DNA of 64,000 nucleotides, from NCBI GenBank assembly GCA_030655515.1, contig JAURVI010000005.1, positions 1 to 64,000 on the forward strand, given 5' to 3'. This document shows, in pieces, positions 1 to 9,214 of this stretch (its first letter is position 1; each line of letters opens with the position of its first letter). The notes beneath the pieces were generated by a model. It ran no database searches, was not told where the DNA came from, and worked only from the letters and a program-made list of their open reading frames with translations. A program made the position numbers and the translations under genes. The DNA comes from Polaromonas sp. (lineage in GTDB: Bacteria > Pseudomonadota > Gammaproteobacteria > Burkholderiales > Burkholderiaceae_C).

Positions 1-200
1 GCTTTTCACTTCGTGTAATGCGCTGCCCCCCGAGGGGGCTGTGCTTGCTTGGGGCGGCCCTGCGCTGCGCACGGCACGCGCCCCCACGCTTTTCACTTCG
101 TGTAATGCGCTGCCCCCCGAGGGGGCTGTGCTTGCTCGGGGCGGCCCTGCGCTGCGCACGGCACGCCTCCACGCTTGTCGCCTCGCGCACAAGTAATCCC
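1..200. repeat. Tandem GC-rich repeat, period 87 bp
   Basis: Two nearly identical 87-bp units begin at 1 and 88, both opening with GCTTTTCACTTCGTG and containing the palindromic core GCTGCCCCCCGAGGGGGC. A third degenerate start (GCTTGTCGCCTCGCGCAC) lies at about 173. The core recurs at about 19.7, 27.0, 36.4, 38.9 and 46.7 kb, so this is a dispersed family. ORFs drawn through it (18..398) are repeat-encoded artefacts. The array may extend left of the window. Confidence 0.9.
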
Positions 201-202
201 AA

Positions 203-838
203 GTGGCCCAGTTTTTCGAGATTCACCCCGACAACCCGCAAACTCGCCTGCTCAAGCAAGCCGTGGCGCTGCTGGCGCGCGGTGCCGTGGTGGCCGTGCC
301 AACCGATTCCAGTTACGCGCTGGTTTGCCATCTTGACGACAAGGCGGCGGCCGACAACCTGCGCCGCATCCGCGGGGTGGACGACAAGCACCACCTGACG
401 CTGCTGTGCCGCGACCTGAGCGAACTGGCCAACTATGCGCGGGTCGACAACAAACAGTTCCGCCTGATCAAGGCCGCCACGCCCGGGCCTTACACCTTCA
501 TTCTGGAAGCCAGCAAGGAAGTGCCACGCCGCCTGAGCCACCCGTCCCGCAAAACCATTGGCCTGCGTGTGCCGGGGCACAAAACCCTGCAGGCGCTCTT
601 GGCCCTGCACGGCGCGCCGCTGCTGGCTACCACGCTGATCCCACGCGGTGAAACCGAACCGCTCAACGATGCGCACGACATCCGCGATCAAATGGAGCAT
701 GAACTGGCGGCCGTGATTGACGCCGGCGCCTGCCCGCTGGAGCCCACCACGGTGATTGATTTGACGGCCATGGGTGATGGCGGCGAGCCGGTGGTGGTGC
801 GGCGGGGGCGCGGCGACTTGGCCGCCCTGGGTCTCTGA
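203..838 (+). CDS. YciO/Sua5/YrdC-family protein (threonylcarbamoyl-AMP synthase-like)
   Basis: This 211-residue protein has the YrdC fold, which in TsaC/Sua5 makes threonylcarbamoyl-AMP from threonine, bicarbonate and ATP for tRNA t6A modification. The substrate-pocket region appears as VPTDSSYALVC (about 32-42) instead of the usual PTETVYGLG. That, with KHHLTLLCRDL (about 62-72), resembles the YciO subgroup, whose exact role is less settled than TsaC. The ORF starts with GTG at 203, directly after the repeat. An M50 protease gene follows 12 bp downstream on the same strand, so the two are probably co-transcribed. The fold assignment is secure; the activity is inferred. Confidence 0.85.
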   Translation: MAQFFEIHPDNPQTRLLKQAVALLARGAVVAVPTDSSYALVCHLDDKAAADNLRRIRGVDDKHHLTLLCRDLSELANYARVDNKQFRLIKAATPGPYTFILEASKEVPRRLSHPSRKTIGLRVPGHKTLQALLALHGAPLLATTLIPRGETEPLNDAHDIRDQMEHELAAVIDAGACPLEPTTVIDLTAMGDGGEPVVVRRGRGDLAALGL

Positions 839-850
839 GACAATCCGGTC

Positions 851-1519
851 ATGAATATCGCCAACCTGATTCAAACCGTCGCCATTTATGCGCTCCCCGT
901 GCTGTTCGCCATCACCGTGCATGAGGCCGCGCACGGTTATGTGGCCCGACACTTCGGCGACAACACCGCCTGGATACTGGGCCGCGTCACGCTCAACCCG
1001 CTCAAGCACATTGACCCGCTGGGCACCATCGTGATGCCGCTGATGCTTTACTTCGCCACATCGGGCGCATTTCTGTTCGGCTATGCCAAACCGGTGCCGG
1101 TGCAGTTTGGCAAGCTGCGCAACCCCAAGCGCCACATGGTCTGGGTGGCATTGGCCGGGCCGGGCGCCAACCTGGTCCAGGCTTTGTTGTGGGGTGTCTT
1201 GTTCTACCTGCTGCAGGGCGCCGCCGTCACCGAGCCTTTTTTCATCAAGATGTGCCAGGCCGGCATCCTGGTCAATGTGGTGATGTTTGTCTTCAATCTG
1301 TTTCCGCTGCCGCCGCTGGACGGCGGCCGCATCCTGGTCGGCCTGCTGCCCCACAAACAAGCCGAGCTGGTCTCGCGCATCGAGCCCTGGGGCTTTTTTG
1401 TGGTGATGGCGCTGGTGATTGCCGGCGTCATCACCACGTTGTGGATGCGCCCGCTGATGGCGCTGACTTACAGCTTTATTGAAACCGTTTTGATGCCTCT
1501 GGCGCTGCTGGTGCAATGA
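851..1519 (+). CDS. Site-2 protease-type M50 zinc metalloprotease, integral membrane
   Basis: This 222-residue multi-spanning membrane protein has the zinc motif HEAAH (24-28) in its first helix and the distal metal ligand in NLFPLPPLDGGR (Asp157). Both are diagnostic of the M50/site-2 protease family, which cleaves within membranes. It is the short form: no PDZ or CBS domain is visible, unlike RseP. The protein substrate cannot be read from the sequence. Its stop overlaps the trpS start by 4 bp (ATGA), suggesting translational coupling. A GACAAT box ends 6 bp before its ATG, a possible -10 element. Confidence 0.9.
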   Translation: MNIANLIQTVAIYALPVLFAITVHEAAHGYVARHFGDNTAWILGRVTLNPLKHIDPLGTIVMPLMLYFATSGAFLFGYAKPVPVQFGKLRNPKRHMVWVALAGPGANLVQALLWGVLFYLLQGAAVTEPFFIKMCQAGILVNVVMFVFNLFPLPPLDGGRILVGLLPHKQAELVSRIEPWGFFVVMALVIAGVITTLWMRPLMALTYSFIETVLMPLALLVQ

Positions 1520-2877
1520 TGACGAACCCACAAGTTGGCGCCACCTCGCATTCGACCTCAACCGTCGCGCCCCTGCGTTTTCTGACCGGTATCACGACCA
1601 CCGGCACGCCGCATCTGGGCAACTATGTCGGCTCGATCCGGCCTTCCGTGGCAGCCAGCCGGGGCACCGGCGCAAGCAGTTTTTATTTTCTGGCCGACTA
1701 CCATGCCCTCATCAAGTGCAACGAGCCAGACCGTATCCAGCGCTCCACACTGGAAATTGCCGCCAGTTGGCTGGCCGCCGGGCTGGACCCGGAGCGCGTG
1801 ATCTTTTACCGCCAGTCCGACATTCCCGAGATTCCTGAACTGACCTGGCTGCTGACCTGCGTGACGGCCAAAGGCGTGCTGAATCGCGCCCACGCCTACA
1901 AGGCCGCGGTCGACAAAAACACGGCCACCGGCAACGACCCGGATGCCGACGTCAGCGCCGGCCTGTTCATGTACCCGGTGCTGATGGGCGCCGACATCCT
2001 GATGTTCAAGGCGAACCAGGTGCCGGTCGGGCGCGACCAGGTCCAGCACATCGAAATGGCGCGCGACATGGCGCAGCGCTTTAACCATCTGTATGGCGAG
2101 CACTTTGTGTTGCCACAAGCACAGGTCGAGGAATCGGTGGCCCTGCTGCCCGGCCTGGACGGGCGCAAGATGAGCAAAAGCTACGACAACACGATTGCGC
2201 TGTTCACGCCGCGTGAGCAGTTAAAGAAACTGATCGCCAGCATCGTGACCGACTCGCGCGCGCCGGGCCAACCCAAAGAAGTGGAGGGCTCGGCGCTGTT
2301 CCAGATCTACCAGGCTTTTGCCGACGAGCAGGAAACCGCCGCACTGCGCAAGGCTTACAGCGAGGGGATTGGCTGGGCAGACGCCAAGCAACTTTTGTTT
2401 GAGCGGATTGACCAGGAAATCGCTCCCATGCGGGCTCACTACCAGGCCTTGATGAAGGACCCCGCAAAGATCGAGGCCATCCTGCAGGCCGGTGCCGGCA
2501 AGGCGCGCCAGTTGGCGGCCCCTTTCATGCGCGAGCTGCGCCATGCGGTGGGCCTGCGCAAGCTCACTGCCCACGACCTGTCGCCGGCCACGACCGCTGC
2601 CGGGGAAAAAGCATCAAAAACCGCCTTGCCGGTGTTCAAGCAATACCGCGAAGCCGATGGCAAATTCCACTTCAAACTGATCGACGCGCAAGGCCGGCTG
2701 CTGCTGCAAAGCCATGGCCTCGATTCGCCCAAAGACGCTGCGCAGGCCATTGGCCTGCTGCAAATACAGGGCGCCGCCGCCTTGCCAGCGCTGCAGGGCA
2801 GGCTGCAAATCGCCGGCGACGTCACGTCCGCAGAGGTGAATTCGGCTTTGCAACAACTGATGGCGGCCAGGCACTGA
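1516..2877 (+). CDS. trpS: Tryptophanyl-tRNA synthetase with C-terminal extension
   Basis: This class I synthetase charges tRNA-Trp. The HIGH-type motif is TPHLGNY (about 31-37) and the KMSKS loop is present intact at about 218-222 in GRKMSKSYDN. At 453 residues it is roughly 100 longer than typical bacterial TrpS (about 335-350). The extra C-terminus includes a segment beginning FHFKLIDAQGRLLLQS (about residues 384-399) that resembles the small YegP/DUF1508 fold. The ATG overlaps the stop of the M50 protease gene. The enzyme call is certain; the role of the extension is unknown. Confidence 0.97.
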   Translation: MMTNPQVGATSHSTSTVAPLRFLTGITTTGTPHLGNYVGSIRPSVAASRGTGASSFYFLADYHALIKCNEPDRIQRSTLEIAASWLAAGLDPERVIFYRQSDIPEIPELTWLLTCVTAKGVLNRAHAYKAAVDKNTATGNDPDADVSAGLFMYPVLMGADILMFKANQVPVGRDQVQHIEMARDMAQRFNHLYGEHFVLPQAQVEESVALLPGLDGRKMSKSYDNTIALFTPREQLKKLIASIVTDSRAPGQPKEVEGSALFQIYQAFADEQETAALRKAYSEGIGWADAKQLLFERIDQEIAPMRAHYQALMKDPAKIEAILQAGAGKARQLAAPFMRELRHAVGLRKLTAHDLSPATTAAGEKASKTALPVFKQYREADGKFHFKLIDAQGRLLLQSHGLDSPKDAAQAIGLLQIQGAAALPALQGRLQIAGDVTSAEVNSALQQLMAARH

Positions 2878-3043
2878 GAAAATGCAACGCCGCCAGGGCG
2901 GCTCAATCGGGTGCGTCGCGCGGCTCACCCCAGGGGTGAAACAGTTCGTGGGTACGAAATTCACTCGCCGACGTCACTTTGAAGGCGTATGCTTATTTTT
3001 TTCCAACAACTCACAGTCCTTCATTCACCTGAAAACTGTACCC

Positions 3044-3553
3044 ATGCGTATCTTCGTCATAGATGACCATCCCTTGATGCGCGAGACGCTGGTCATGTTG
3101 ATTCGCCGCCTGCACGGCCATGCCAGCATCACCGAGCTGGACCAGTTGACCGCGATTGGCCCGGCAGTGGCGCAGCATGGCACACCGGACTTCATCTGCC
3201 TGGAGCTCAAACCGCCTGACATGCAAAGTATGTCAGGCGTGCGCGAATTGCGGCAACAGTTTGCCGGGGTGCCGATTTTGGTGCTGTCTGCCACACCGGC
3301 CCAGGGCTACCAGGAACTGTCGCTGGAAGCCGGCGTCGGCGCCGAAAGCAGCACAGAACCCGAAAAGCTGTCAAAGCGCCAGCAGCAACTGCTGGTGCTG
3401 CTGGACAAAGGCCTGAGCAACCGCGACATTGCCACCGAACTGCAGATCAGCGAGCACACCGTCAAGGTTCACTTGTGGCGCCTGTTTCGCAGGCTCAACG
3501 TTAAAAGCCGCTCGCAGGCCAGCCACCTGGCCCGCACGCAGGGGCTGCTGTAG
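3044..3553 (+). CDS. LuxR/NarL-type regulator with degenerate, shortened receiver domain
   Basis: The start is placed at ATG 3044 (MRIFVIDDHP) rather than the ORF-track start 2882, because the 54 extra residues have no resemblance to receivers. In the 169-residue product the acidic pair D7 D8 is present. The phospho-acceptor position in PDFICLELKPPD is Glu54 instead of Asp. The receiver stops after LVLSATP with no beta5-alpha5 segment or conserved Lys. The C-terminal helix-turn-helix (LSKRQQQLLVLLDKGLSNRD onward to VKSRSQA) is a normal LuxR type. It therefore probably binds DNA independently of phosphorylation. No histidine kinase gene is adjacent. A bidirectional terminator follows. Confidence 0.85.
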   Translation: MRIFVIDDHPLMRETLVMLIRRLHGHASITELDQLTAIGPAVAQHGTPDFICLELKPPDMQSMSGVRELRQQFAGVPILVLSATPAQGYQELSLEAGVGAESSTEPEKLSKRQQQLLVLLDKGLSNRDIATELQISEHTVKVHLWRLFRRLNVKSRSQASHLARTQGLL

Positions 3554-3572
3554 AAAACCACCCTCCGAAAAG

Positions 3573-3601
3573 AAAAATGCCCACATGAAGTGGGCATTTT
3601 T
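3573..3601. terminator. Bidirectional rho-independent terminator
   Basis: A perfect 12-bp inverted repeat, AAAAATGCCCAC / GTGGGCATTTTT (3573-3584 and 3590-3601), has a 5-nt loop. It is A-rich at one end and T-rich at the other, so it can terminate from either side. It lies between the 3' end of the LuxR-type gene on + and the initiator tRNA/rplQ end on -, and suits both. Confidence 0.9.
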
Positions 3602-3626
3602 CGACCAGCCTTGACGGCCTGGGTGT

Positions 3627-3703
<77 letters not shown>

Positions 3704-3721
3704 ATAAAGGATTATTGTAAC

Positions 3722-4123
3722 CTATTCTGCCTTGGCAATGTTGGTAGTGGTGTTTTCCGCAAGCTCTGGCCGGTCGACAAGCTCAACCAATGCCATCGGC
3801 GCATTGTCACCCACGCGAAACCCCATCTTCAAGATACGGGTGTAGCCACCCGGGCGTGCTTTGTAGCGGGGGCCGAGCTCGGCAAAAAGCTTCACGACCA
3901 TGTCGCGATCACGCAGGCGATCAAAGGCGAGGCGCTTGTTGGCGACAGAAGGATCTTTTGCCAGCGTAATCATGGGCTCGACGACGCGGCGCAATTCTTT
4001 GGCTTTGGGCAAGGTCGTTTTAATGACTTCATGCTGAATCAGGGAATTCATCATGTTGCGCAGCATGGCCAGCCGGTGAGAACTGGTGCGGTTGAGTTTA
4101 CGAAGTCCGTGTCCGTGACGCAT
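3722..4123 (-). CDS. rplQ: 50S ribosomal protein L17
   Basis: The 133-residue product begins [17 protein letters not shown], the conserved L17 N-terminus, and has the usual family core followed by a short variable tail. L17 is a large-subunit protein near the exit tunnel. The gene is last in the alpha operon, 83 bp downstream of rpoA. An initiator tRNA follows 18 bp after its stop. Confidence 0.98.
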   Translation of the reverse strand: MRHGHGLRKLNRTSSHRLAMLRNMMNSLIQHEVIKTTLPKAKELRRVVEPMITLAKDPSVANKRLAFDRLRDRDMVVKLFAELGPRYKARPGGYTRILKMGFRVGDNAPMALVELVDRPELAENTTTNIAKAE

Positions 4124-4206
4124 TGTGCTTTCCTTTCATTTTTTAATTCAGGTAGCCGTATCAGGTACTACCCATGCACTTGCCTCTCCAGGGAGGCTAT
4201 TTCAAA

Positions 4207-5196
4207 TTAACGCTTGTCCAGGCCAGCCGGAGGCCAGCTTTCCAGCCGCATACCGAGCGTCAGGCCGCGTGAGGCCAGCACTTCCTTGATTTCATTGAGC
4301 GACTTGCGTCCGAGATTTGGCGTCTTGAGAAGTTCATTCTCGGTACGCTGGATCAGGTCGCCAATGTAATAGATATTTTCTGCTTTCAGGCAATTGGCAG
4401 ACCGAACCGTCAGTTCGAGCTCGTCGACAGGACGCAGCAGGATCGGATCGAATTGCTGCGAGCTGCGCTGGACCGGCGTATCGAACGCGGCAAGTTCATT
4501 GCCTTCGAGCTGCGCGAACACGGCGAGTTGTTCGACCAGAATTTTAGCCGAAGCGCGAACGGCGTCTTCCGCAGTCACGGCCCCGTTGGTTTCGATTTCA
4601 AGAACCAGCTTGTCGAGGTCGGTACGCTGCTCGACGCGGGCGCTTTCGACGGTGTAGCTCACGCGCTTGACTGGCGAGAACGACGCATCGAGAACAATAC
4701 GGCCGATGGATTTGGGCGACTCGTCGCCGTAGCGGCGGATCGTACCGGGAACATAGCCGCGGCCATTTTCGACCTTGATCTGCATGTCGATCTTGCCGCC
4801 GTGCGACAGATTGACGATGACGTGCTCGGGATTGATGATCTCGACGTCGTGCGGCGTCTGAATGTCAGCCGCAGTCACGGGGCCTTCGCCATCCTTGCGC
4901 AGACTCAGCGTCACCTCATCGCGATTGTGCAGTTTGAAGACCACGCCTTTGAGGTTCAGAAGGATATTGACAACGTCTTCCTGGACACCATCAATCGACG
5001 AGTACTCGTGCAACACGCCGGCGATCGTGACTTCAGTTGCGGCGTGACCCACCATGGACGAAAGCAAAACGCGACGCAGGGCGTTGCCGAGCGTATGGCC
5101 ATAGCCACGCTCAAAAGGCTCCAGAGTCACCTTGGCGCGGTTGGCGGCAAGCTGCTCAACGTTGATGGTTTTCGGTTTCAGTAAATTGGTTTGCAT
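4207..5196 (-). CDS. rpoA: DNA-directed RNA polymerase alpha subunit
   Basis: The 329-residue alpha subunit has the N-terminal dimerisation domain (motif [20 protein letters not shown] near residues 29-48) and the C-terminal domain (about 250-329) that contacts UP elements and activators ([20 protein letters not shown] onward). Length is normal for betaproteobacteria. It lies between rpsD and rplQ, the standard alpha-operon order, with 97 bp separating it from rpsD. Confidence 0.99.
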   Translation of the reverse strand: MQTNLLKPKTINVEQLAANRAKVTLEPFERGYGHTLGNALRRVLLSSMVGHAATEVTIAGVLHEYSSIDGVQEDVVNILLNLKGVVFKLHNRDEVTLSLRKDGEGPVTAADIQTPHDVEIINPEHVIVNLSHGGKIDMQIKVENGRGYVPGTIRRYGDESPKSIGRIVLDASFSPVKRVSYTVESARVEQRTDLDKLVLEIETNGAVTAEDAVRASAKILVEQLAVFAQLEGNELAAFDTPVQRSSQQFDPILLRPVDELELTVRSANCLKAENIYYIGDLIQRTENELLKTPNLGRKSLNEIKEVLASRGLTLGMRLESWPPAGLDKR

Positions 5197-5293
5197 GCAT
5201 TCTTCCTCTCAATACCCTCGGCTCGTTACACCGATAAGGTCGGGTGAAGCGACCCTGCGGCTACAGTGCCCCGTAACCGCCAGGGAACGAAAA

Positions 5294-5917
5294 TTAACGT
5301 GAGTACAGTTCGACAATCAGCGATTCGTTGACGTCAGCGGCAAACTCGTCGCGATCAGGCACTTTCTTGAAGATACCCTCGCCTTTGTCAATGCTGACAT
5401 CGACCCAAGCCGGCAAACCAACTTGTTGGGCCAACTGAAGTGCTTCCGCTACGCGGGTTTGTTTCTTGGATTTATCGCGAACGGCAATGACATCACCGGT
5501 TTTGACCATGTAGGATGGAATGTTGACCGAGCCGCCATTCACGGTGATCGCTTTATGAGACACCAGTTGACGCGCTTCAGCGCGGGTGGAGCCAAAGCCC
5601 ATCCGGTAAACAACATTGTCAAGCCGTGACTCAAGAATGAAAAGCAGGTTGGCGCCCGTGTTGCCCTTGCGGCGATCAGCTTCCTCGAAATAGCGGCGGA
5701 ACTGCTTCTCGAGCACACCGTACATGCGCTTGACCTTCTGCTTTTCGCGAAGCTGCAGGCCAAAGTCGGACGTCCGGGTGCCGGAGGTACGACCGTGCTG
5801 ACCGGGCTTGGAGTCAAATTTCGCCTTGTCCCCGATCGCTCTGCGAGCGCTTTTCAGGAAAAGGTCTGTGCCTTCACGACGGGATAGTTTGGCCTTGGGG
5901 CCTAGGTAGCGTGCCAC
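5294..5917 (-). CDS. rpsD: 30S ribosomal protein S4
   Basis: The 207-residue protein begins [18 protein letters not shown] and contains the S4 RNA-binding domain ([20 protein letters not shown]). It uses a GTG start at 5917 with AAGGA upstream. S4 nucleates 16S rRNA folding and in gammaproteobacteria autoregulates the alpha operon. Here a 133-nt spacer between rpsK and rpsD carries hairpins (separate entry). It is the longer proteobacterial S4 and lacks a CXXC zinc site. Confidence 0.98.
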   Translation of the reverse strand: MARYLGPKAKLSRREGTDLFLKSARRAIGDKAKFDSKPGQHGRTSGTRTSDFGLQLREKQKVKRMYGVLEKQFRRYFEEADRRKGNTGANLLFILESRLDNVVYRMGFGSTRAEARQLVSHKAITVNGGSVNIPSYMVKTGDVIAVRDKSKKQTRVAEALQLAQQVGLPAWVDVSIDKGEGIFKKVPDRDEFAADVNESLIVELYSR

Positions 5918-5938
5918 TTGAATTCCTTATGTCATCTG

Positions 5939-6040
5939 CTGCAGACTCTGCAGGAGCCTTCGGTATGAACCTAACGGCGGTGGGCTTGATAAAATGTTCC
6001 CCGGGTATGGCTATGCACACGAATGCCACGCCACCCCGGA
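5939..6040 (-). promoter_or_regulatory. Structured spacer between rpsK and rpsD (possible r-protein leader)
   Basis: On the - strand, 5998-6040 can fold into a hairpin. TCC/GGA and GGGT/ACCC pair, then GGC/GCC after a 2-nt bulge, closing an 18-nt loop. Closer to rpsD there is a 15-bp dyad CTGCAGA-C-TCTGCAG (5939-5953), 21 nt before the GTG start. Most other gaps in this operon are under 30 bp, so a 133-nt structured spacer stands out. S4 autoregulation is a reasonable guess but is not shown. Confidence 0.4.
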
Positions 6041-6050
6041 CAACTCGAAC

Positions 6051-6455
6051 TTAAATACGGCGGCGTTTCTGAGGACGGCAACCATTGTGAGGAACTGGCG
6101 TCACGTCGGCAATCGAGTTGATTCGAATACCTAACGCTCCCAGCGCACGCACCGACGATTCGCGTCCAGGGCCAGGGCCCTTGATTTCAACATCCAGATT
6201 CTTGATGCCTTGCTCAATGGCGGCACGACCGGCGACTTCTGAAGCGACTTGGGCTGCGAAAGGAGTCGATTTACGCGAACCCTTGAAACCCTGACCGCCG
6301 GAAGAGGCCCATGACAAGGCGTTGCCTTGGCGATCCGTGATCGTGATGATGGTGTTGTTAAAGGACGCGTGAACATGCGCGACGCCGTCGGCAACGTTCT
6401 TGCGTACTTTCTTGCGAACGCGTTGCGCTGCGTTACTGCTGGGGGCTTTTGCCAT
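6051..6455 (-). CDS. rpsK: 30S ribosomal protein S11
   Basis: This 134-residue small-subunit platform protein has the conserved core [20 protein letters not shown] and the basic C-terminus [13 protein letters not shown]. It is encoded 20 bp downstream of rpsM in the alpha operon. A 133-nt structured spacer separates it from rpsD. Confidence 0.98.
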   Translation of the reverse strand: MAKAPSSNAAQRVRKKVRKNVADGVAHVHASFNNTIITITDRQGNALSWASSGGQGFKGSRKSTPFAAQVASEVAGRAAIEQGIKNLDVEIKGPGPGRESSVRALGALGIRINSIADVTPVPHNGCRPQKRRRI

Positions 6456-6475
6456 GACTACTACCTCTTACTCAA

Positions 6476-6841
6476 TTATTTCTTCAAGGACGCTGCAGCC
6501 TTGCGCGGACCCTTGCGGGTGCGCGCATTGGTGCGCGTACGCTGACCGCGCATGGGCAGGCCGCGACGATGGCGAAAGCCACGGTAACAGCCAATGTCCA
6601 TCAGACGCTTGATGTTCATCGTGGTTTCGCGACGCAGATCACCTTCGATGGTGAATTGCGCGATTTGGTCACGAATTTTTTCCAGGTCGCCGTCCGTGAG
6701 GTCTTTGACTTTTTTGGAATACGCAATATCACATGCCGCGCAAATCTTGCGGGCACGAGTGCGACCGATGCCGAAAATAGCAGTCAAGCCGATTTCGGCA
6801 TGTTGCTGCGGCGGAATATTGATACCAGCGATACGAGCCAT
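6476..6841 (-). CDS. rpsM: 30S ribosomal protein S13
   Basis: The start is set at ATG 6841 ([14 protein letters not shown]) because this matches the universal S13 N-terminus. The ORF-track start four codons upstream adds MRTH, which has no counterpart. The 121-residue product has the helix-two-turn-helix rRNA/tRNA-contact region and the C-terminal [16 protein letters not shown] tail. It follows rpmJ by 28 bp. Confidence 0.97.
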   Translation of the reverse strand: MARIAGINIPPQQHAEIGLTAIFGIGRTRARKICAACDIAYSKKVKDLTDGDLEKIRDQIAQFTIEGDLRRETTMNIKRLMDIGCYRGFRHRRGLPMRGQRTRTNARTRKGPRKAAASLKK

Positions 6842-6869
6842 GTGCGTCCTCAATAAAACTCTTTGAAAA

Positions 6870-6983
6870 TCAGCCTTGACGCTGTTTATGACGTGGGTCT
6901 GTGCAGATCACGCGTACAACGCCTTTGCGGCGGATGATTTTACAGTTGCGGCAAATCTTCTTGACCGAAGCTGAAACTCTCAT
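6870..6983 (-). CDS. rpmJ: 50S ribosomal protein L36
   Basis: This 37-codon gene is too short for the ORF track. It reads [20 protein letters not shown] and continues through [13 protein letters not shown] to TGA. The C-x2-C and C-x4-H residues form the zinc-ribbon of the zinc-binding L36 type. AAGAAATG-type sequence containing GGAG/GAAA precedes the ATG. It sits between infA (28 bp upstream) and rpsM, the standard position. Confidence 0.96.
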   Translation of the reverse strand: MRVSASVKKICRNCKIIRRKGVVRVICTDPRHKQRQG

Positions 6984-7011
6984 TTCTTTCTCCTAAACTT
7001 CTGAACTGTGC

Positions 7012-7230
7012 TTATTTGGCGCGGAACACGATGCGTGCGCGCGACAAATCGTAAGGCGTTAACTCAACCGTCACTTTGTCACCAGGCAGTATGCGAATGT
7101 AATGCATGCGCATTTTCCCCGAGATGTGACCCAAAACAACATGTCCATTTTCCAGCTTCACGCGAAATGTCGCGTTGGGCAAGTTCTCCACAACTTCACC
7201 CTGCATCTGGATGACATCATCTTTAGACAT
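7012..7230 (-). CDS. infA: Translation initiation factor IF-1
   Basis: The 72-residue single OB-fold protein begins [20 protein letters not shown] and contains the conserved [19 protein letters not shown] strand. IF-1 occupies the 30S A site during initiation. It starts 4 bp after the secY stop, so it is translationally linked to secY and precedes rpmJ. Betaproteobacteria often have a second infA elsewhere; that cannot be judged here. Confidence 0.97.
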   Translation of the reverse strand: MSKDDVIQMQGEVVENLPNATFRVKLENGHVVLGHISGKMRMHYIRILPGDKVTVELTPYDLSRARIVFRAK

Positions 7231-7234
7231 TCCA

Positions 7235-8554
7235 TCAGCCGCCCGGTGAAGTTTTAAAGTTTGCCTTTTTCAGCAGGGATTCATACTGCTGAGACATCAT
7301 GTAGTTCTGCACCTGCGCCATGAAATCCATGGTGACAACCACAATAATCAGCAAAGAAGTTCCTCCAAAATAAAACGGCACGTTGTATTTCAAGATCAGG
7401 AACTCCGGCAGCAGGCAGACAAAGGTGATGTACACAGCGCCCGCCAATGTCAGGCGCACCAGGATCTTGTCGATATACCGCGCTGTTTGATCACCTGGCC
7501 GAATACCGGGAATAAAGGCGCCGCTCTTTTTCAGGTTATCGGCTGTTTCCCGGCTGTTAAAAACAAGCGCCGTATAAAAGAAACAGAAAAACACAATCGC
7601 CGCCGCATACAGCAACACATAAATAGGCTGTCCGGGCGTCAATGTCGCGGCAATGTCTTTGAGCCAGCGCATGCCATCGCCAGTGGTCAGCCAGCCAACC
7701 ACCGTGGCCGGCAGCAAAATAATCGAGGACGCGAAAATTGGAGGAATGACACCCGCCATGTTCAGCTTCAAAGGCAGATGGGATGATTGCCCGCCATAAA
7801 CTTTGTTGCCCACCTGCCGTCTGGCGTAATTCACCAGTATCTTTCGCTGGCCGCGCTCGACGAATACAACAAAGTAAGTCACCAGCACCACCACGGCCAC
7901 GATCACGATGGCCACCAGAATACTCATGGCACCGGTGCGTACAAGCTCAAGCAGGCCGCCGAGCGCGCTGGGAAGTCCCGCCGCGATACCGGCAAAAATC
8001 AGGATCGAAATACCATTACCCAAACCACGCTCGGTAATCTGCTCGCCGAGCCACATCAAAAACATCGTGCCGGCGGTCAAGCTCATCACCGCCGTCATGC
8101 GAAAACCGAATCCGGGCGCCAACACCAGGCCGGGCGAGCTCTCTAGTGCAATCGCGATGCCCATGGACTGAAACAGTGCCAGCCCCAAAGTGCCATACCG
8201 GGTGTATTGCGTGATCTTCCTGCGTCCGGCTTCACCTTCTTTTTTCATCTGCTCAAATGTTGGAACAACATAAGTGAGCAGTTGCATGATGATGGAGGCC
8301 GAAATGTAAGGCATGATGCCCAACGCAAAAACCGTGAAGCGCGACAAGGCCCCGCCGGAAAACATATTGAACAGGCTCAGTATGCCGCCCTGCTGCCCCT
8401 TGAAGAGCTGCTGCAATTGCGTCGGATCGATGCCCGGCACCGGAATGTGCGCGCCCACGCGATAGACCACCAGCGCAAGCAGCAAAAACACAAGCCTGTT
8501 GCGCAGATCACCGAACTTGCCGGTTTTTGCAATTTGTGCGGAGCTGGTGGCCAC
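7235..8554 (-). CDS. secY: Preprotein translocase subunit SecY
   Basis: This 439-residue channel subunit of SecYEG has about ten membrane helices. The N-terminal [20 protein letters not shown] and plug-region residues match the family, as does the cytosolic loop [20 protein letters not shown]. It lies between rplO and infA in the spc operon, and works with SecA, encoded at 21.9-24.6 kb in this window. Confidence 0.98.
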   Translation of the reverse strand: MATSSAQIAKTGKFGDLRNRLVFLLLALVVYRVGAHIPVPGIDPTQLQQLFKGQQGGILSLFNMFSGGALSRFTVFALGIMPYISASIIMQLLTYVVPTFEQMKKEGEAGRRKITQYTRYGTLGLALFQSMGIAIALESSPGLVLAPGFGFRMTAVMSLTAGTMFLMWLGEQITERGLGNGISILIFAGIAAGLPSALGGLLELVRTGAMSILVAIVIVAVVVLVTYFVVFVERGQRKILVNYARRQVGNKVYGGQSSHLPLKLNMAGVIPPIFASSIILLPATVVGWLTTGDGMRWLKDIAATLTPGQPIYVLLYAAAIVFFCFFYTALVFNSRETADNLKKSGAFIPGIRPGDQTARYIDKILVRLTLAGAVYITFVCLLPEFLILKYNVPFYFGGTSLLIIVVVTMDFMAQVQNYMMSQQYESLLKKANFKTSPGG

Positions 8555-8576
8555 TGATCGTTATCCGTGTAAAGAT

Positions 8577-9011
8577 TTAAGCGAGCGCGCCGCCGACGGC
8601 TTCGATGGCCGCCTTGGCACCCGCAGTCGCACCAACGCCATTGAGCTTGACGGCCTTCGTCAGCGCGCCAGACTTGATGACCTTGACGTTCTTCACGAGC
8701 TGTCCGACGAGGCCCGCCGTTTTGAGCGCCAGCAAATCGACTTCCGCCAGACCGAGCTGCTCAAGGGCCGTCAGCGTGACTTCGGCGTTGAACTTGAGCT
8801 GGTGTGACTTGAAGCCGCGCTTTGGCAAACGGCGCTGCAAAGGCATCTGACCGCCTTCAAAACCCACCTTGTGGTAGCCGCCTGCGCGGGACTTCTGACC
8901 TTTGTGGCCGCGCCCGGCGGTTTTTCCCAGGCCCGAACCGATGCCGCGGCCGACGCGGCGTTTGGCATGTTTTGCGCCTTCGGCAGGCTTGATTCCGTTC
9001 AATTCCATCAT
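8577..9011 (-). CDS. rplO: 50S ribosomal protein L15
   Basis: The 144-residue protein has the glycine/basic-rich N-terminus typical of L15 ([20 protein letters not shown]) and the motif [17 protein letters not shown]. It binds 23S rRNA late in assembly. The gene is 9 bp downstream of rpmD and 22 bp upstream of secY in standard spc order. Confidence 0.98.
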   Translation of the reverse strand: MMELNGIKPAEGAKHAKRRVGRGIGSGLGKTAGRGHKGQKSRAGGYHKVGFEGGQMPLQRRLPKRGFKSHQLKFNAEVTLTALEQLGLAEVDLLALKTAGLVGQLVKNVKVIKSGALTKAVKLNGVGATAGAKAAIEAVGGALA

Positions 9012-9020
9012 AGGCTCCGC

Positions 9021-9203
9021 TTACAGCACCTTGACCAGGTAGCTGATCTTGTTGATCATGCCGCGCACCGCGGGCGTATCCTGCAATTCGCTCTTGCTGT
9101 TGATGCCGCGCAGGCCCAGGCCGCGCACGGTGGCGCGATGGGATTCCTTGGTGCCAATCGGGCTGCGAACCAGGGTCACCGTGAGTTTTTTCTCTGTCGT
9201 CAT
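9021..9203 (-). CDS. rpmD: 50S ribosomal protein L30
   Basis: This 60-residue protein ([20 protein letters not shown]) has the L30 motif [20 protein letters not shown] and normal length. It lies 11 bp after rpsE and 9 bp before rplO in the spc operon. Identification rests on sequence and position together. Confidence 0.97.
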   Translation of the reverse strand: MTTEKKLTVTLVRSPIGTKESHRATVRGLGLRGINSKSELQDTPAVRGMINKISYLVKVL

Positions 9204-9214
9204 TGGGTACCGCC

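Noticed and set aside
18-398. 126-aa ORF through the left-edge repeat
   Set aside because: Its sequence repeats with the 87-bp DNA unit (an exact multiple of three) and then runs out of frame over the YciO-like gene.
2882-3043. Upstream extension of the LuxR-type regulator
   Set aside because: The 54 residues do not resemble a receiver N-terminus; MRIFVIDDHP at 3044 does.
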